Assembly: GCF_025642785.1 (NCBI RefSeq)
Contig: NZ_JANZKU010000017.1
Span: forward strand, 1 to 64,000
Direction of reading: 5' to 3'
Origin: Pseudomonas sp. RIT-PI-AD
Lineage (GTDB): Bacteria; Pseudomonadota; Gammaproteobacteria; Pseudomonadales; Pseudomonadaceae
Length of the DNA: 64,000 bases
Shown here: one piece after another, positions 46,630-54,851 of the stretch
Layout of the letters: each line of letters opens with the position of its first letter
How positions within the stretch are numbered: position 1 is the first letter of the stretch
Notes under the pieces: model-generated
Seen by the model: the letters and a program-made list of their open reading frames with translations, nothing else
What the model was told of the DNA's origin: nothing
The model's database searches: none
Program-made: the position numbers and the translations under genes

Positions 46630-46681
46630 TTGACAAAGGCGAAAACGCTCAGCATTATTTCAAAGGTTCATCCAATGAACC
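46630..46681 (+). promoter_or_regulatory. Promoter P2 with GntR-type operator (beta-oxidation unit)
   Basis: TTGACA (46630-46635), a 17-bp spacer and CATTAT (46653-46658) are followed after 6 bp by the perfect operator GGTTCATCCAATGAACC (46665-46681). The crotonase ATG is 17 bp after the operator, giving a very short leader. The MFS operator on the opposite strand is 83 bp away. Confidence 0.86.
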
Positions 46682-46697
46682 TAATAAGGATTCCGAC

Positions 46698-47594
46698 ATG
46701 GAACACGATCTTCGAGACCGCGTGCGTTACGAGGCCCGCGATGGCCGCGCCTACATCACCTTCTGTCGTGACGAGAAGCGCAACGCGCTGACCTACGAGA
46801 TGTTCGATCGGCTGATGGAGCACATCGACACCGCCGAACGCGACGACGACGTCCGGGTGATCATCTTCCGCAGCGAAGGGCGCGACTTTTCCACCGGCCA
46901 CGACCTCGCCCAGGTCGGCGGCGCCGAGTACGGGTTCTCCAAGGACCCCAAGGCGCGGCGGCCCAGCCAGCGCGCGCGGCTGCATTTCGATAAGCGCCAT
47001 GTCGAGCAATTCCGCCAGATCTTCTACTGCGTCAAACCCACCCTGTCCCTGGTGCAGGGCTGGTGCGTCGGCGCCGGGCTGTACATCGTCGAGGCCAGCG
47101 ACCTGGCCATCGCCGCCCGCGACGCCAAGATCGGCCACCCCGAGCAGAAGATGGGCCTGGCCGGCGCGGCCTACCTGACCAGTTGGAACATCCTCGCCAT
47201 GGGCCCGCGCAAGGCCCGCGAGATGCTCCTGCTCGGCGAGGTGGTGGACGGCGAGGAAGCCGCGCGCATCGGCCTGATCAACAAGGCGGTGGCGCCGGAA
47301 GAACTCGCCGCCGCCGGCGAGGAATGGGCCGAGCGCATCGTCCGCCTGCCGCGCGACGCCATTGCCATCGGCAAGGCCGCGACCCACCTGGCGATGGACT
47401 CCCTGGGCATGACCTCGCAGTTCGTCCACGGCTACATCGGCCATGCGCTGGGCACCAACATCCGCTACGAGCCGGACGAGGTGAACTTCATGAAGGAGCG
47501 CCGCGACAAGGGCACCACTCAGGCGGCGCACACCCGCGAGAAGCACTACGACGAAAGCGCATCCGCCAAGCCGGCCGATGCCGCCAGCGAATGA
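46698..47594 (+). CDS. Enoyl-CoA hydratase/isomerase (crotonase) family protein
   Basis: 298 residues from the ATG at 46698 (AAGGA upstream). The first oxyanion-hole loop is DFSTGHDL (about 63-70) and the second is QGWCVGAGLYI. Of the two glutamates used by classical hydratases, the position of the first is Tyr (GAGLYIVE, residue 129), while the second appears retained in GHPEQ (Glu149). Hydration, isomerisation or ring-opening hydrolysis are all possible. The C-terminus carries a charged tail. It is the first gene of the P2 unit; the SDR gene starts 30 bp downstream. Confidence 0.88.
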   Translation: MEHDLRDRVRYEARDGRAYITFCRDEKRNALTYEMFDRLMEHIDTAERDDDVRVIIFRSEGRDFSTGHDLAQVGGAEYGFSKDPKARRPSQRARLHFDKRHVEQFRQIFYCVKPTLSLVQGWCVGAGLYIVEASDLAIAARDAKIGHPEQKMGLAGAAYLTSWNILAMGPRKAREMLLLGEVVDGEEAARIGLINKAVAPEELAAAGEEWAERIVRLPRDAIAIGKAATHLAMDSLGMTSQFVHGYIGHALGTNIRYEPDEVNFMKERRDKGTTQAAHTREKHYDESASAKPADAASE

Positions 47595-47624
47595 GCCCGG
47601 GCGAACCTTCGAGGAGATGAATCC

Positions 47625-48419
47625 ATGATTGCAGACATGACGGGATCGGTTGCCGTGGTACTCGGCGGCACCAAGGGCATCGGCCGGGAAAGCGTGCGCA
47701 AGCTCGCCATGAGCGGCGCCCACGTGGTCATCCAGGGCCGTGACGAAGAGGCGGCCGCCAGCCTGGTGGAGGCGTGCGCGCAGTATTCCGGCGAGCGGCT
47801 GTTCGTGCAGAGCGACCTGCTCGCCTATGCGGGCATCGAGCAGGCGGTGGCGACCGCCAAGGAGCGCTTCGGCAAGGTCGACGTGGTGGTCGCCAGCGGC
47901 GGCCCGCGCGAGCCGCGCCCGCAACTGTTCGTCGACATGAGCCCGGAGGAGGGCATCGCCTGCCTGCAGAGCCGCCTGATGCCGCGGCTCAACGCCCTGC
48001 ACGCGGCGGTGAAGTACATGCGCGGGCAGAACTACGGCAAGGTGATCCTGGTGACCACCGACGCGGCGCGCATTCCCACGCCGAGCGAATCCATGATCGG
48101 CGCCGCCGGCGCGTCGATCATGTTCCTGACCCGCGCCCTGGCCGCCGAACTCGCCGGGCTGGGCATCCGGGTGAACGCGGTGGCGACCACCTTGACCACC
48201 GGCACGCCGGCCCACGAGCGCTTCCTCGCCGCCCGCGAGCAGGGCTCCCAGGAGGTGATCGTCAAGGCTTTCACCAAGGCCGAGCAGCGGGTCAAGTTCC
48301 GCCTGAACACCGCCGAGGACCTCGCCGAATACATCCTCTACCTGGCCAGCCGCGACTCCGACCAGGTGTCCGGCTCGACCCTGAGCATCAACGGCGGCCT
48401 GTCCTTCCCCAGCTATTGA
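47625..48419 (+). CDS. SDR-family protein lacking the catalytic Tyr and Lys
   Basis: 264 residues. The Rossmann fold is clear (VVLGGTKGIG at 11-20, VVVASGGP at 87-94, C-terminal SGSTLSINGG). Where SDR enzymes carry Tyr-x3-Lys, this protein has SMIGAAGASIMF, giving Ile158 and Gly162, so the usual proton-relay pair is gone. NAD(P) binding is probably kept. It may act on a CoA ester by a non-redox mechanism, use other residues, or be a structural partner. It is placed between crotonase and acyl-CoA dehydrogenase genes with 30- and 28-bp gaps. Confidence 0.84.
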   Translation: MIADMTGSVAVVLGGTKGIGRESVRKLAMSGAHVVIQGRDEEAAASLVEACAQYSGERLFVQSDLLAYAGIEQAVATAKERFGKVDVVVASGGPREPRPQLFVDMSPEEGIACLQSRLMPRLNALHAAVKYMRGQNYGKVILVTTDAARIPTPSESMIGAAGASIMFLTRALAAELAGLGIRVNAVATTLTTGTPAHERFLAAREQGSQEVIVKAFTKAEQRVKFRLNTAEDLAEYILYLASRDSDQVSGSTLSINGGLSFPSY

Positions 48420-48447
48420 GCGACCCATTCAACGCAGGAGGGGCGAC

Positions 48448-49590
48448 ATGGCCCGCAACGAAGAACACGAAATGCTCCGCGACTCGATCCGGCGCATGGT
48501 CGCCCGGGACGTGGCGCCGCTGGTCCCGTCGATGGAGGGCAGCGACCGTTTCCCGGAAGAACTGGTGCCGATCTTCGGCGACATGGGCTTGCTGCAACTC
48601 TGGTTGCCCGAGGAATACGGCGGGCCGGGCGGCAACCTGACCACGGTGTGCATCGCCAAGGAGGAGATCGCCAAGGTCTCGCTGGCGGCCGCCACCCTGT
48701 GCGGCAACAACTCGATCTCCTTCGTCCTGCCGATCCTCCACTACGGCACCGAGGAGCAGAAGAACCGCTGGCTGCCGCTGGCCGCCGAGGGCCGGCTGGT
48801 GTCGGCGATCGGCATCACCGAGCCGCAGACCGGTTCCGACGTCTCGTCGCTGCGCACCCGCGCGGTGCGCGACGGCGACAGCTACGTGATCAACGGCCAG
48901 AAGAGCTGGATCACCTGGGGCGGCAACGCGCACTTCCTCCTGCTGTTCGCGCGCACCTCGGATGCGCCCGGCTCCGACGGCATCAGCGCCTTCATGGTGG
49001 ACACCCGTACCCCGGGGTTCCGCGTCGGTCGCCAGGAACACAAGATGGGCCGCCACGGCTCGCCCAGCCACGAACTGTACTTCGAGGACATGCGGGTGCC
49101 CGCCGACTGCCTGCTGGGCCAGGAAGGCGAAGGCTTCAAGGCCTGCATGAAGGTGCTCGACCTGAACCGCCCGACCATCGCCGCGACCTCCCTGGGCCTG
49201 GCCCAGGGCGCGCTGGACGTGGCGGTGCGCTACGCCCAGGAACGCCAGCAATTCGGCAAGCCGGTGGGGCACTTCCAGGGCATGCAGTTCAAGCTCGCCG
49301 ACATGGCCATCCAGATCGAGGCCGCGCGGTCCCTGCTGCGCACCTGCACCGAGGAAATCGATTCCGGCGACCACGCGCGCATGACCCTGCTGTCGTCGAT
49401 GACCAAGTGCTTCGTCACCGACATGGCCATGACCGTCACCACCGAGGCGGTGCAGGTGCTGGGCGCCTACGGCTACTCCAAGGAATTCCCGGTGGAACGG
49501 ATGATGCGCGACGCCAAGGTCAACCAGATCATCGAGGGCACCAACGAGATCCACCGGATGATCGTCGGCCGCCGCCTGCTCGCGTCCTGA
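48448..49590 (+). CDS. Acyl-CoA dehydrogenase
   Basis: 380 residues, the standard ACAD length. The flavin/substrate motif AIGITEPQTGSDVSSLRTRA and INGQKSWITWGG are typical. The C-terminal QIIEGTNEIHRMIVGRRLL contains the catalytic Glu (residue 363) in the short/medium-chain position. It oxidises an acyl-CoA to the enoyl-CoA with electron-transfer flavoprotein as acceptor. It lies third in the P2 unit between the SDR and the monooxygenase. The substrate chain or ring is unknown. Confidence 0.92.
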   Translation: MARNEEHEMLRDSIRRMVARDVAPLVPSMEGSDRFPEELVPIFGDMGLLQLWLPEEYGGPGGNLTTVCIAKEEIAKVSLAAATLCGNNSISFVLPILHYGTEEQKNRWLPLAAEGRLVSAIGITEPQTGSDVSSLRTRAVRDGDSYVINGQKSWITWGGNAHFLLLFARTSDAPGSDGISAFMVDTRTPGFRVGRQEHKMGRHGSPSHELYFEDMRVPADCLLGQEGEGFKACMKVLDLNRPTIAATSLGLAQGALDVAVRYAQERQQFGKPVGHFQGMQFKLADMAIQIEAARSLLRTCTEEIDSGDHARMTLLSSMTKCFVTDMAMTVTTEAVQVLGAYGYSKEFPVERMMRDAKVNQIIEGTNEIHRMIVGRRLLAS

Positions 49591-49681
49591 ACCGCCACAC
49601 GACCGCCATAACGACAAGAGCCGCTTAGCGGCATAGAAGCAACCGGGCGCGGCGATGACCGTCGCCCGAGGGAGACTGACG

Positions 49682-51304
49682 ATGAAGACGCCTGTGTTGA
49701 TTATCGGGGCGGGCCCTATCGGCCTGGCCCTGGCCGGGGACCTGGGGTTCCGCGGAGTGGACTGCATGCTGATCGAGCGCACCGACGGCGCGGTCCTGCA
49801 GCCGAAGATGGACATGGTGGGCATCCGCACCATGGAGTTCTGCCGGCGCTGGGGCATCGTGCCCTGGGTCGAGAGCGCCGGCTACAACCGCGACTACCCG
49901 CAGGACTGCGCCTGGGTCACCACCCTCAGCGGCCATGAGTTCGGCCGCGAGGTCTTCCCCTCGCCGAAGGACGAGAAGTGCCCGCCGCAAAGCCCGCAGA
50001 AACGCGAGCGCTGCCCGCAGAACTTCTTCGACCCGGTGCTCAAGCGTTTCGCCAGCCAGTTCCCCGGCGTGACCCTGGCCTACCAGACCGAACTGGTGTC
50101 CTTCGAAGAGAAGGCGGACGGCGTGACCGCCCTGCTGCGCGACCTGCAGACCGGCGAGGAACGCCGCGTCGAGGCGCAGTTTCTGGTCGGCACCGACGGC
50201 GGCGCCAGCCAGGTGCGCCAGTCCCTGGGCATCCAGATGACCGGCGAGCCGGCGCTGACCTACACCACCAACGTGGTGTTCCGCTGCGAAGGCCTGGAGA
50301 AGCTGCACAACCTCAAGCCCGCCTACCGCTACATCTTCATCGGCCCGGAAGGCACCTGGGCGACCCTGGTGGCGATCAATGGCCGCGACCAGTGGCGCTT
50401 CTCCCTGGTCGGCGACGACAACCGCCTGACCCACACCGAGGAATACATGCGCGCCGCGGTGATCCGCGCGGTCGGCCGCGACTTCGATTTCGAGATCCTC
50501 TCGATGCTGCCCTGGGTGCGGCGCCAACTGGTGGCCGAGTCCTACGGCACGCAGCGGGTGTTCATCGCCGGCGACGCCGCGCACATGACCTCGCCGACCG
50601 GCGGCTTCGGCATGAACACCGGCATCCAGGACGCGGTGAACCTGTCCTGGAAACTCGCCGGCTACCTGCAGGGTTGGGGCGGTCGCACGCTGCTGGATTC
50701 CTACGAGGTGGAAATGCGCCCGGTGGCGCTGCGCAACGTCGCCGAGGCCACCGGCAACCTCAAGCGGATGCTTTCGCCGCGGGTCAGCTCGCCCTCGCCG
50801 GCGGTGTTCGAGGACGGCCCGGAAGGCGATCGCGCGCGGGTGGAGTTCGGCAACGCCTACACCGAGCAGATGAAGCGCGAGTGGTTTTCCATCGGCATCC
50901 ACCTGGGCTACATGTTCGAGGGGTCGCCGATCATCGTGCCGGATGGCACGCCGCAGCCGCCGGACGAAGTGTCCACCTACCGGCCGACCGCGCGTCCCGG
51001 TTCGCGGGCGCCGCATGTGTGGCTGAGCCCGGGCGAGTCGCTGATCGACCTGTTCGGCCGCGAATTCGTCCTGCTGCGCTTCGGCGCCTCCGCGCCCGAG
51101 GCCGGCCCGCTGGAGGTGGCGGCGAAGCGCCGGGGCGTGCCGTTCAAGGCCCAGCGTATCGACAACCCGGAGGCGGCCGCGCTCTATGAGCGGCCTCTGG
51201 TCCTGGTGCGCCCGGATGGCCAGGTGGCCTGGCGGGGCGATGCCTTGCCGGACGACGTGGAAGGCCTGCTCGATACCTTGTGCGGCATTCGCCACGACGC
51301 CTGA
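49682..51304 (+). CDS. Class A FAD-dependent monooxygenase (aromatic hydroxylase type)
   Basis: 540 residues from the ATG at 49682 (GAGGGA upstream). FAD motif 1 is LIIGAGPIGLALAGDLGFRG. The DG motif is LVGTDGGASQVRQSLGI, and the GD motif is VFIAGDAAHMTSPTGGFGMN followed by TGIQDAVNLSWKLAG. The C-terminal about 130 residues resemble the thioredoxin-like domain of the phenol-hydroxylase/MhpA-type subgroup. Such enzymes hydroxylate aromatic rings or enolised cyclic ketones with NAD(P)H and O2. It is last in the P2 unit, 91 bp after the acyl-CoA dehydrogenase. It is convergent with the GntR gene. Confidence 0.9.
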   Translation: MKTPVLIIGAGPIGLALAGDLGFRGVDCMLIERTDGAVLQPKMDMVGIRTMEFCRRWGIVPWVESAGYNRDYPQDCAWVTTLSGHEFGREVFPSPKDEKCPPQSPQKRERCPQNFFDPVLKRFASQFPGVTLAYQTELVSFEEKADGVTALLRDLQTGEERRVEAQFLVGTDGGASQVRQSLGIQMTGEPALTYTTNVVFRCEGLEKLHNLKPAYRYIFIGPEGTWATLVAINGRDQWRFSLVGDDNRLTHTEEYMRAAVIRAVGRDFDFEILSMLPWVRRQLVAESYGTQRVFIAGDAAHMTSPTGGFGMNTGIQDAVNLSWKLAGYLQGWGGRTLLDSYEVEMRPVALRNVAEATGNLKRMLSPRVSSPSPAVFEDGPEGDRARVEFGNAYTEQMKREWFSIGIHLGYMFEGSPIIVPDGTPQPPDEVSTYRPTARPGSRAPHVWLSPGESLIDLFGREFVLLRFGASAPEAGPLEVAAKRRGVPFKAQRIDNPEAAALYERPLVLVRPDGQVAWRGDALPDDVEGLLDTLCGIRHDA

Positions 51305-51481
51305 CCGGCACCGGCTGCGCAGCGTCCGGGGCCACATGGCCCCGGGCGGCTGCCTTGGCATTTCATTAGGGACGATTCCGGCGGGTTGGCCCGGGCGATG
51401 CCAGGTGCGTCCTCCGCGCGAATCGCTGCCCCCAGCGCCTCTTTTCCGGCCCGTGCTCGCGCGCACGGGCCGAGCGCGGCC

Positions 51482-52249
51482 TCAGGCGTCGTCTTCGGCG
51501 CCTTCCGCCGGCTTCGCCCGTTCTTCGTACTGGGTCATGTAGTGACGACCGAGGGCGGTGAGGTGCCTTTTCATCTCGGCGGCGGCCTTTTCCTCGTCGC
51601 GGGCGCGCAGGTAGCCCAGCAGCTTGCGGCGCGAGGCGATGACCTTGGCATTGGTCGCCGGCACCATGGTCTGGAGCAGCTTGCGGTGGATGTCCATCAG
51701 GGCGTCCACCAGGATCAGCAGGACCGGGTTGTTCGCGGCTCGGGCCAGGATCACGTGGAAATTCAGGTTGATCTTCAGGCGTTCCTCGGCGTTTCCCTGC
51801 TGCGCCGCCTTTTCGCTGGCATCCAGGTTCGCCTCCAGTTCGACGAAATCCGCCTCGCTGGCGCGGGCGCAAGCCAGGCGGGTGACCTCCACGCCGACGA
51901 TCATCCGCGCCTCGATGAGGTCCGCCGGCTGGATGACGCCGAGGCGGTAGAGGTCGGAGAAGCCCGACACCACCGCGTCGCTCTGGCCTTCGCGGACGAA
52001 GGCGCCGCCGGTGGCGCCCTTGCGGAATTCCAGCAGGCCGGACATTTCCAGAGCCCTCAGGGCTTCGCGCACGGTGTTGCGGCTGAGGTTGAACTGCTCG
52101 GCCATCTCGCGCTCCGGCGGCAGGCGGTCGCCGGGTTTCAACAAGCCATTGCTGAGCTGGTCGCGGATCTGTTCCGCGACCTCTTCGAAGGCTCGGCGGG
52201 TCTGCACGGGTACGTAGGCGGGGCGGGGGCGTAGCGCGTTCTTATCCAC
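51482..52249 (-). CDS. GntR/FadR-family (FCD) transcriptional regulator, probable cluster repressor
   Basis: 255 residues from a GTG at 52247-52249 preceded by AGGAAGAA. An ATG at 52309 is rejected because the probable -10 element TATACT (52285-52290) lies downstream of it. The winged helix (about 17-85) includes RLPPEREMAEQFNLSRNTVR followed by EALRALEMSGLLEF, and the FCD effector domain (about 100-240) has the metal/ligand histidines in NFHVILARAAN and LTALGRHY. FCD regulators bind organic acids or acyl-CoAs and usually repress. The gene sits in the middle of the cluster, whose five units all carry one palindromic operator, so it is the best candidate to bind it. Confidence 0.88.
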   Translation of the reverse strand: MDKNALRPRPAYVPVQTRRAFEEVAEQIRDQLSNGLLKPGDRLPPEREMAEQFNLSRNTVREALRALEMSGLLEFRKGATGGAFVREGQSDAVVSGFSDLYRLGVIQPADLIEARMIVGVEVTRLACARASEADFVELEANLDASEKAAQQGNAEERLKINLNFHVILARAANNPVLLILVDALMDIHRKLLQTMVPATNAKVIASRRKLLGYLRARDEEKAAAEMKRHLTALGRHYMTQYEERAKPAEGAEDDA

Positions 52250-52284
52250 GATTTCTTCCTGTACGGGCTGGTACTCCAGCCGGC

Positions 52285-52315
52285 AGTATACGTGAATTGG
52301 TTTATCCATTGAAAT
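52285..52315 (-). promoter_or_regulatory. Promoter and weaker operator of the GntR gene
   Basis: On the plus strand GGTTTATCCATTGAAAT (52299-52315) matches the cluster operator at 13 of 17 positions. On the minus strand it covers the -35/spacer of a promoter whose -10 is TATACT (52285-52290). This fits weak autoregulation. Confidence 0.6.
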
Positions 52316-52404
52316 TCGACGTCAAGGGTCTCGGGCGCCTGCCGCGCGCCGCGCGGGCGGGCGTGGTCCCGCTGCAGGAGCGACCCCAATGGATAGACGC
52401 GGTG

Positions 52405-52459
52405 TTGACAAAGCCGATTCCCGGGCGCAGTCTTTTTCCAAAGGTTCATCCAATGTACC
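52405..52459 (+). promoter_or_regulatory. Promoter P3 with GntR-type operator (P450 unit)
   Basis: TTGACA (52405-52410), a 17-bp spacer and a weak -10 (CAGTCT, 52428-52433) precede the operator GGTTCATCCAATGTACC (52443-52459), one mismatch from perfect. The CaiB-family ATG follows 46 bp later. Confidence 0.8.
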
Positions 52460-52505
52460 AAAGAGCAACGATCCTTCGGGATCACCGGCATATCAGGGGA
52501 GAGGT

Positions 52506-53705
52506 ATGGATAGTTCAGCAGCGGATAGGGCGACCACCGTCGGGAATTCCCCCGCGAACCGGCCGGATCGCGAGCACGAGGCGGAGCGTCCCCTCGACGG
52601 CATCGTCGTGGTGGAGACCTCGAGCTTCCTCACCGGCCCCTTCGCCTCGCTGATGCTCGCCGATCTGGGCGCCGAGGTGATCAAGGTCGAGCCGCCGGGC
52701 GGCGACGGTTTCCGCAAGTTCGGCCACGCCCGTGGCGGCTTCGGCGCCTCCTGGACCAACGCCAACCGCAGCAAGCGCAGCATCGTCATCGACCTCAAGA
52801 CCCCCGAGGGCGTGGCCCGGATCAAGCGCCTGCTGGCCCGCGCGGACATCCTGGTGGAGAACTGGCGGCCGCGGGTCGCCGCTTCCCTGGGACTCGGCCA
52901 GGAGGTGTTGAGCGCGCTCAACCCGCGGCTGATCCGCCTGTCGATCACCGGCTTCGGCGACACCGGGCCGCTGGCCGCGGCGCCGGCCTTCGACTCGCTG
53001 ATCCAGGGCCGCACCGGCATCGTCAATGCCGAGGGTCGCAACGGCAGCCCGGCGGTGACCCCCTTCAACATGGTCGACAAGGTCACCGGCGCCTTCGGCG
53101 CGCAGGCGGTGCTGGCCGCGCTGTACGCCCGTGAAAGGAACGGGCGCGGCAGCCACGTCAAGCTGCCGATGCTCGACGTGATGGGTTATTTCAACTTCCC
53201 CGACATGTTCCAGCACCGCACCTTCGACGGCGACACCAGCGGCTGGAAGCCGCCGCAGTCCCAGGTGTTGCAGACCGCCGACGGCCACGTGGTGATTTCC
53301 CCGGCCAACGGCGCGCAGATGTCGAAGACCCTGAACGCCATCGAACGGCCCGAATGGAAGGACGACTTCAAGAAGATGCCCGACCCGGTGCTGATGGCCG
53401 AGGAGTTCTTTCGCCGCGTCGGCGAGGTGGTGGCGCAGAAAACCTCGGCCTTCTGGCTGCAACGTTTCGCCGAACTGGACGTGCCGGCGGCCCCGGTGTT
53501 CGATTTCGACCAGTTCCTCGACGACCCGCAGGTCGCCAACAACCGTATCTTCAACCAGGTGATGTCGCCGGTCGGGCCGATCCGCGCCGCCAAGTATCCG
53601 GCCGAGTTCGATGGCCGGCAGATGCTGCCGCGCTCGGGGCCGCCGGCCATCGGCGAGCACGACGGCGAGATCGAGCCGGCCGCCGGCCCGGCGGGAGCGG
53701 CCTGA
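52506..53705 (+). CDS. CaiB/BaiF-family CoA-transferase (first copy)
   Basis: 399 residues from the ATG at 52506, with GGGGAGAGG upstream. It is a class III CoA-transferase: LDGIVVVETSSFLTGPFASL, MLADLGAEVIKVEPPGGD, NRSKRSIVIDLKTPEGVARI and NWRPRVAASLGLG are family signatures. The active-site Asp lies in AFDSLIQGRTGIVN. It moves CoA between carboxylic acids without ATP. It is the first gene of the P3 unit and overlaps the alcohol dehydrogenase gene by one base. The N-terminal about 35 residues are a polar extension not needed for the fold. Confidence 0.91.
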   Translation: MDSSAADRATTVGNSPANRPDREHEAERPLDGIVVVETSSFLTGPFASLMLADLGAEVIKVEPPGGDGFRKFGHARGGFGASWTNANRSKRSIVIDLKTPEGVARIKRLLARADILVENWRPRVAASLGLGQEVLSALNPRLIRLSITGFGDTGPLAAAPAFDSLIQGRTGIVNAEGRNGSPAVTPFNMVDKVTGAFGAQAVLAALYARERNGRGSHVKLPMLDVMGYFNFPDMFQHRTFDGDTSGWKPPQSQVLQTADGHVVISPANGAQMSKTLNAIERPEWKDDFKKMPDPVLMAEEFFRRVGEVVAQKTSAFWLQRFAELDVPAAPVFDFDQFLDDPQVANNRIFNQVMSPVGPIRAAKYPAEFDGRQMLPRSGPPAIGEHDGEIEPAAGPAGAA

Positions 53706-54790
53706 TGAAGGTGCGCGCGGCGATCGCCTACGGCCAGCACGGCCAGGTCTCGGTGGAGACCGTCGAACTGGCGCCACCGGGCCCGCGGGATGTGCTCATC
53801 CAGATGAAGGCGGCGGGTATCTGCCATTCGGACATGAGCTTCATCAATGGCGAGCGCAGCGGCGTCGAGTACCCGATCGTGCTCGGTCACGAAGGCGCCG
53901 GGGTGGTGCTGGAATGCGGCCGCGAGGTGACCGGCGTGAAACCGGGCGATCACGTGATCCCGGTGGGCGTGCCCGAATGCGGCGCCTGCCCGGCCTGCCT
54001 GAGCCTGAAGACCAATCTGTGCGACGAATATTTCCAGGCCTGGCCGGAGCGGCCGTTCCGTTTCGACGGGCGTTCCGCCAAGGGCTTCTGCGAGCTCGGC
54101 ACCTTCGCCGAAGCCATCGTGGTGCGCGAGACCCGCGTCGCGAAGATCCGCCCCGATGCGCCGCTCGACGTGGTCTGCTGCCTGGGATGCGCCGGCGCCA
54201 CCGGCCTGGGCGCGGCGCTGTACACGGCACGCGTGGAACCCGGCAGTAGCGTGGTAGTGTTCGGTTTGGGCGGGATCGGCCTGAACGTGGTCGAGGGCGC
54301 GCGGCTGGCCGGCGCCCGGCAGATCATCGGGGTGGATACCAATCCGGCCAAGGAAAGCTTGGTCAGGCGCGCCGGCGCGCAACATTTCGTCAATCCGCAC
54401 GGGGTGGACGACCTGCTCGGTCACTTGCGCGAGTTGACCGGCGGCGGCGCCGACTACAGCTTCGAGTGCGTGGGCCAGCCCCGCACCCTGCGCGATGCGG
54501 TGGAATGCACCCGGCCCGGCTGGGGCACCACGGTGATGATCGGCGTGTTGCCCGGCGCACAGGAGATCGCCTTGCGCCCGCGCGCGCTGCTGGAAGGCCG
54601 TCGGCTGCTCGGTTCGTACCTGGGCAACACCAAGACCCGAACCCAGCTCCCCGGCCTGGTGGATCTGTTCATGGAAGGCCGAATATCCCTGGATTCGTTG
54701 ATTTCGCACCGCATCGGACTGGAGCGGATCAACGACGGGTTCGCCTGGCTGGCGAGCGGCGCGGCGACGCGCACGGTCATCGGCTTCTGA
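53705..54790 (+). CDS. Zinc-dependent alcohol dehydrogenase (class III / AdhC-like MDR)
   Basis: 361 residues. Catalytic zinc ligands are Cys in AAGICHSDMSF, His-Glu in LGHEGAGVV, and a later Cys in VVCCLGCAGATG. Structural-zinc cysteines are in CGACPACLSLKTNLC. The NAD fold is VVVFGLGGIGLNVV. It probably oxidises a primary or allylic alcohol produced by the P450 to the aldehyde. Its start overlaps the CaiB stop (TGATG), and the P450 gene lies 61 bp downstream. Confidence 0.92.
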   Translation: MKVRAAIAYGQHGQVSVETVELAPPGPRDVLIQMKAAGICHSDMSFINGERSGVEYPIVLGHEGAGVVLECGREVTGVKPGDHVIPVGVPECGACPACLSLKTNLCDEYFQAWPERPFRFDGRSAKGFCELGTFAEAIVVRETRVAKIRPDAPLDVVCCLGCAGATGLGAALYTARVEPGSSVVVFGLGGIGLNVVEGARLAGARQIIGVDTNPAKESLVRRAGAQHFVNPHGVDDLLGHLRELTGGGADYSFECVGQPRTLRDAVECTRPGWGTTVMIGVLPGAQEIALRPRALLEGRRLLGSYLGNTKTRTQLPGLVDLFMEGRISLDSLISHRIGLERINDGFAWLASGAATRTVIGF

Positions 54791-54851
54791 CGCACCCCCG
54801 GAACCGCGTTACGTATCAGCGAGATGCCAATAACAATAAAAGGTGACAACC

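Noticed and set aside
52250-52309. ATG at 52309 as the start of the GntR regulator
   Set aside because: No ribosome-binding site, and the likely -10 element lies downstream of it; the GTG at 52249 fits better.
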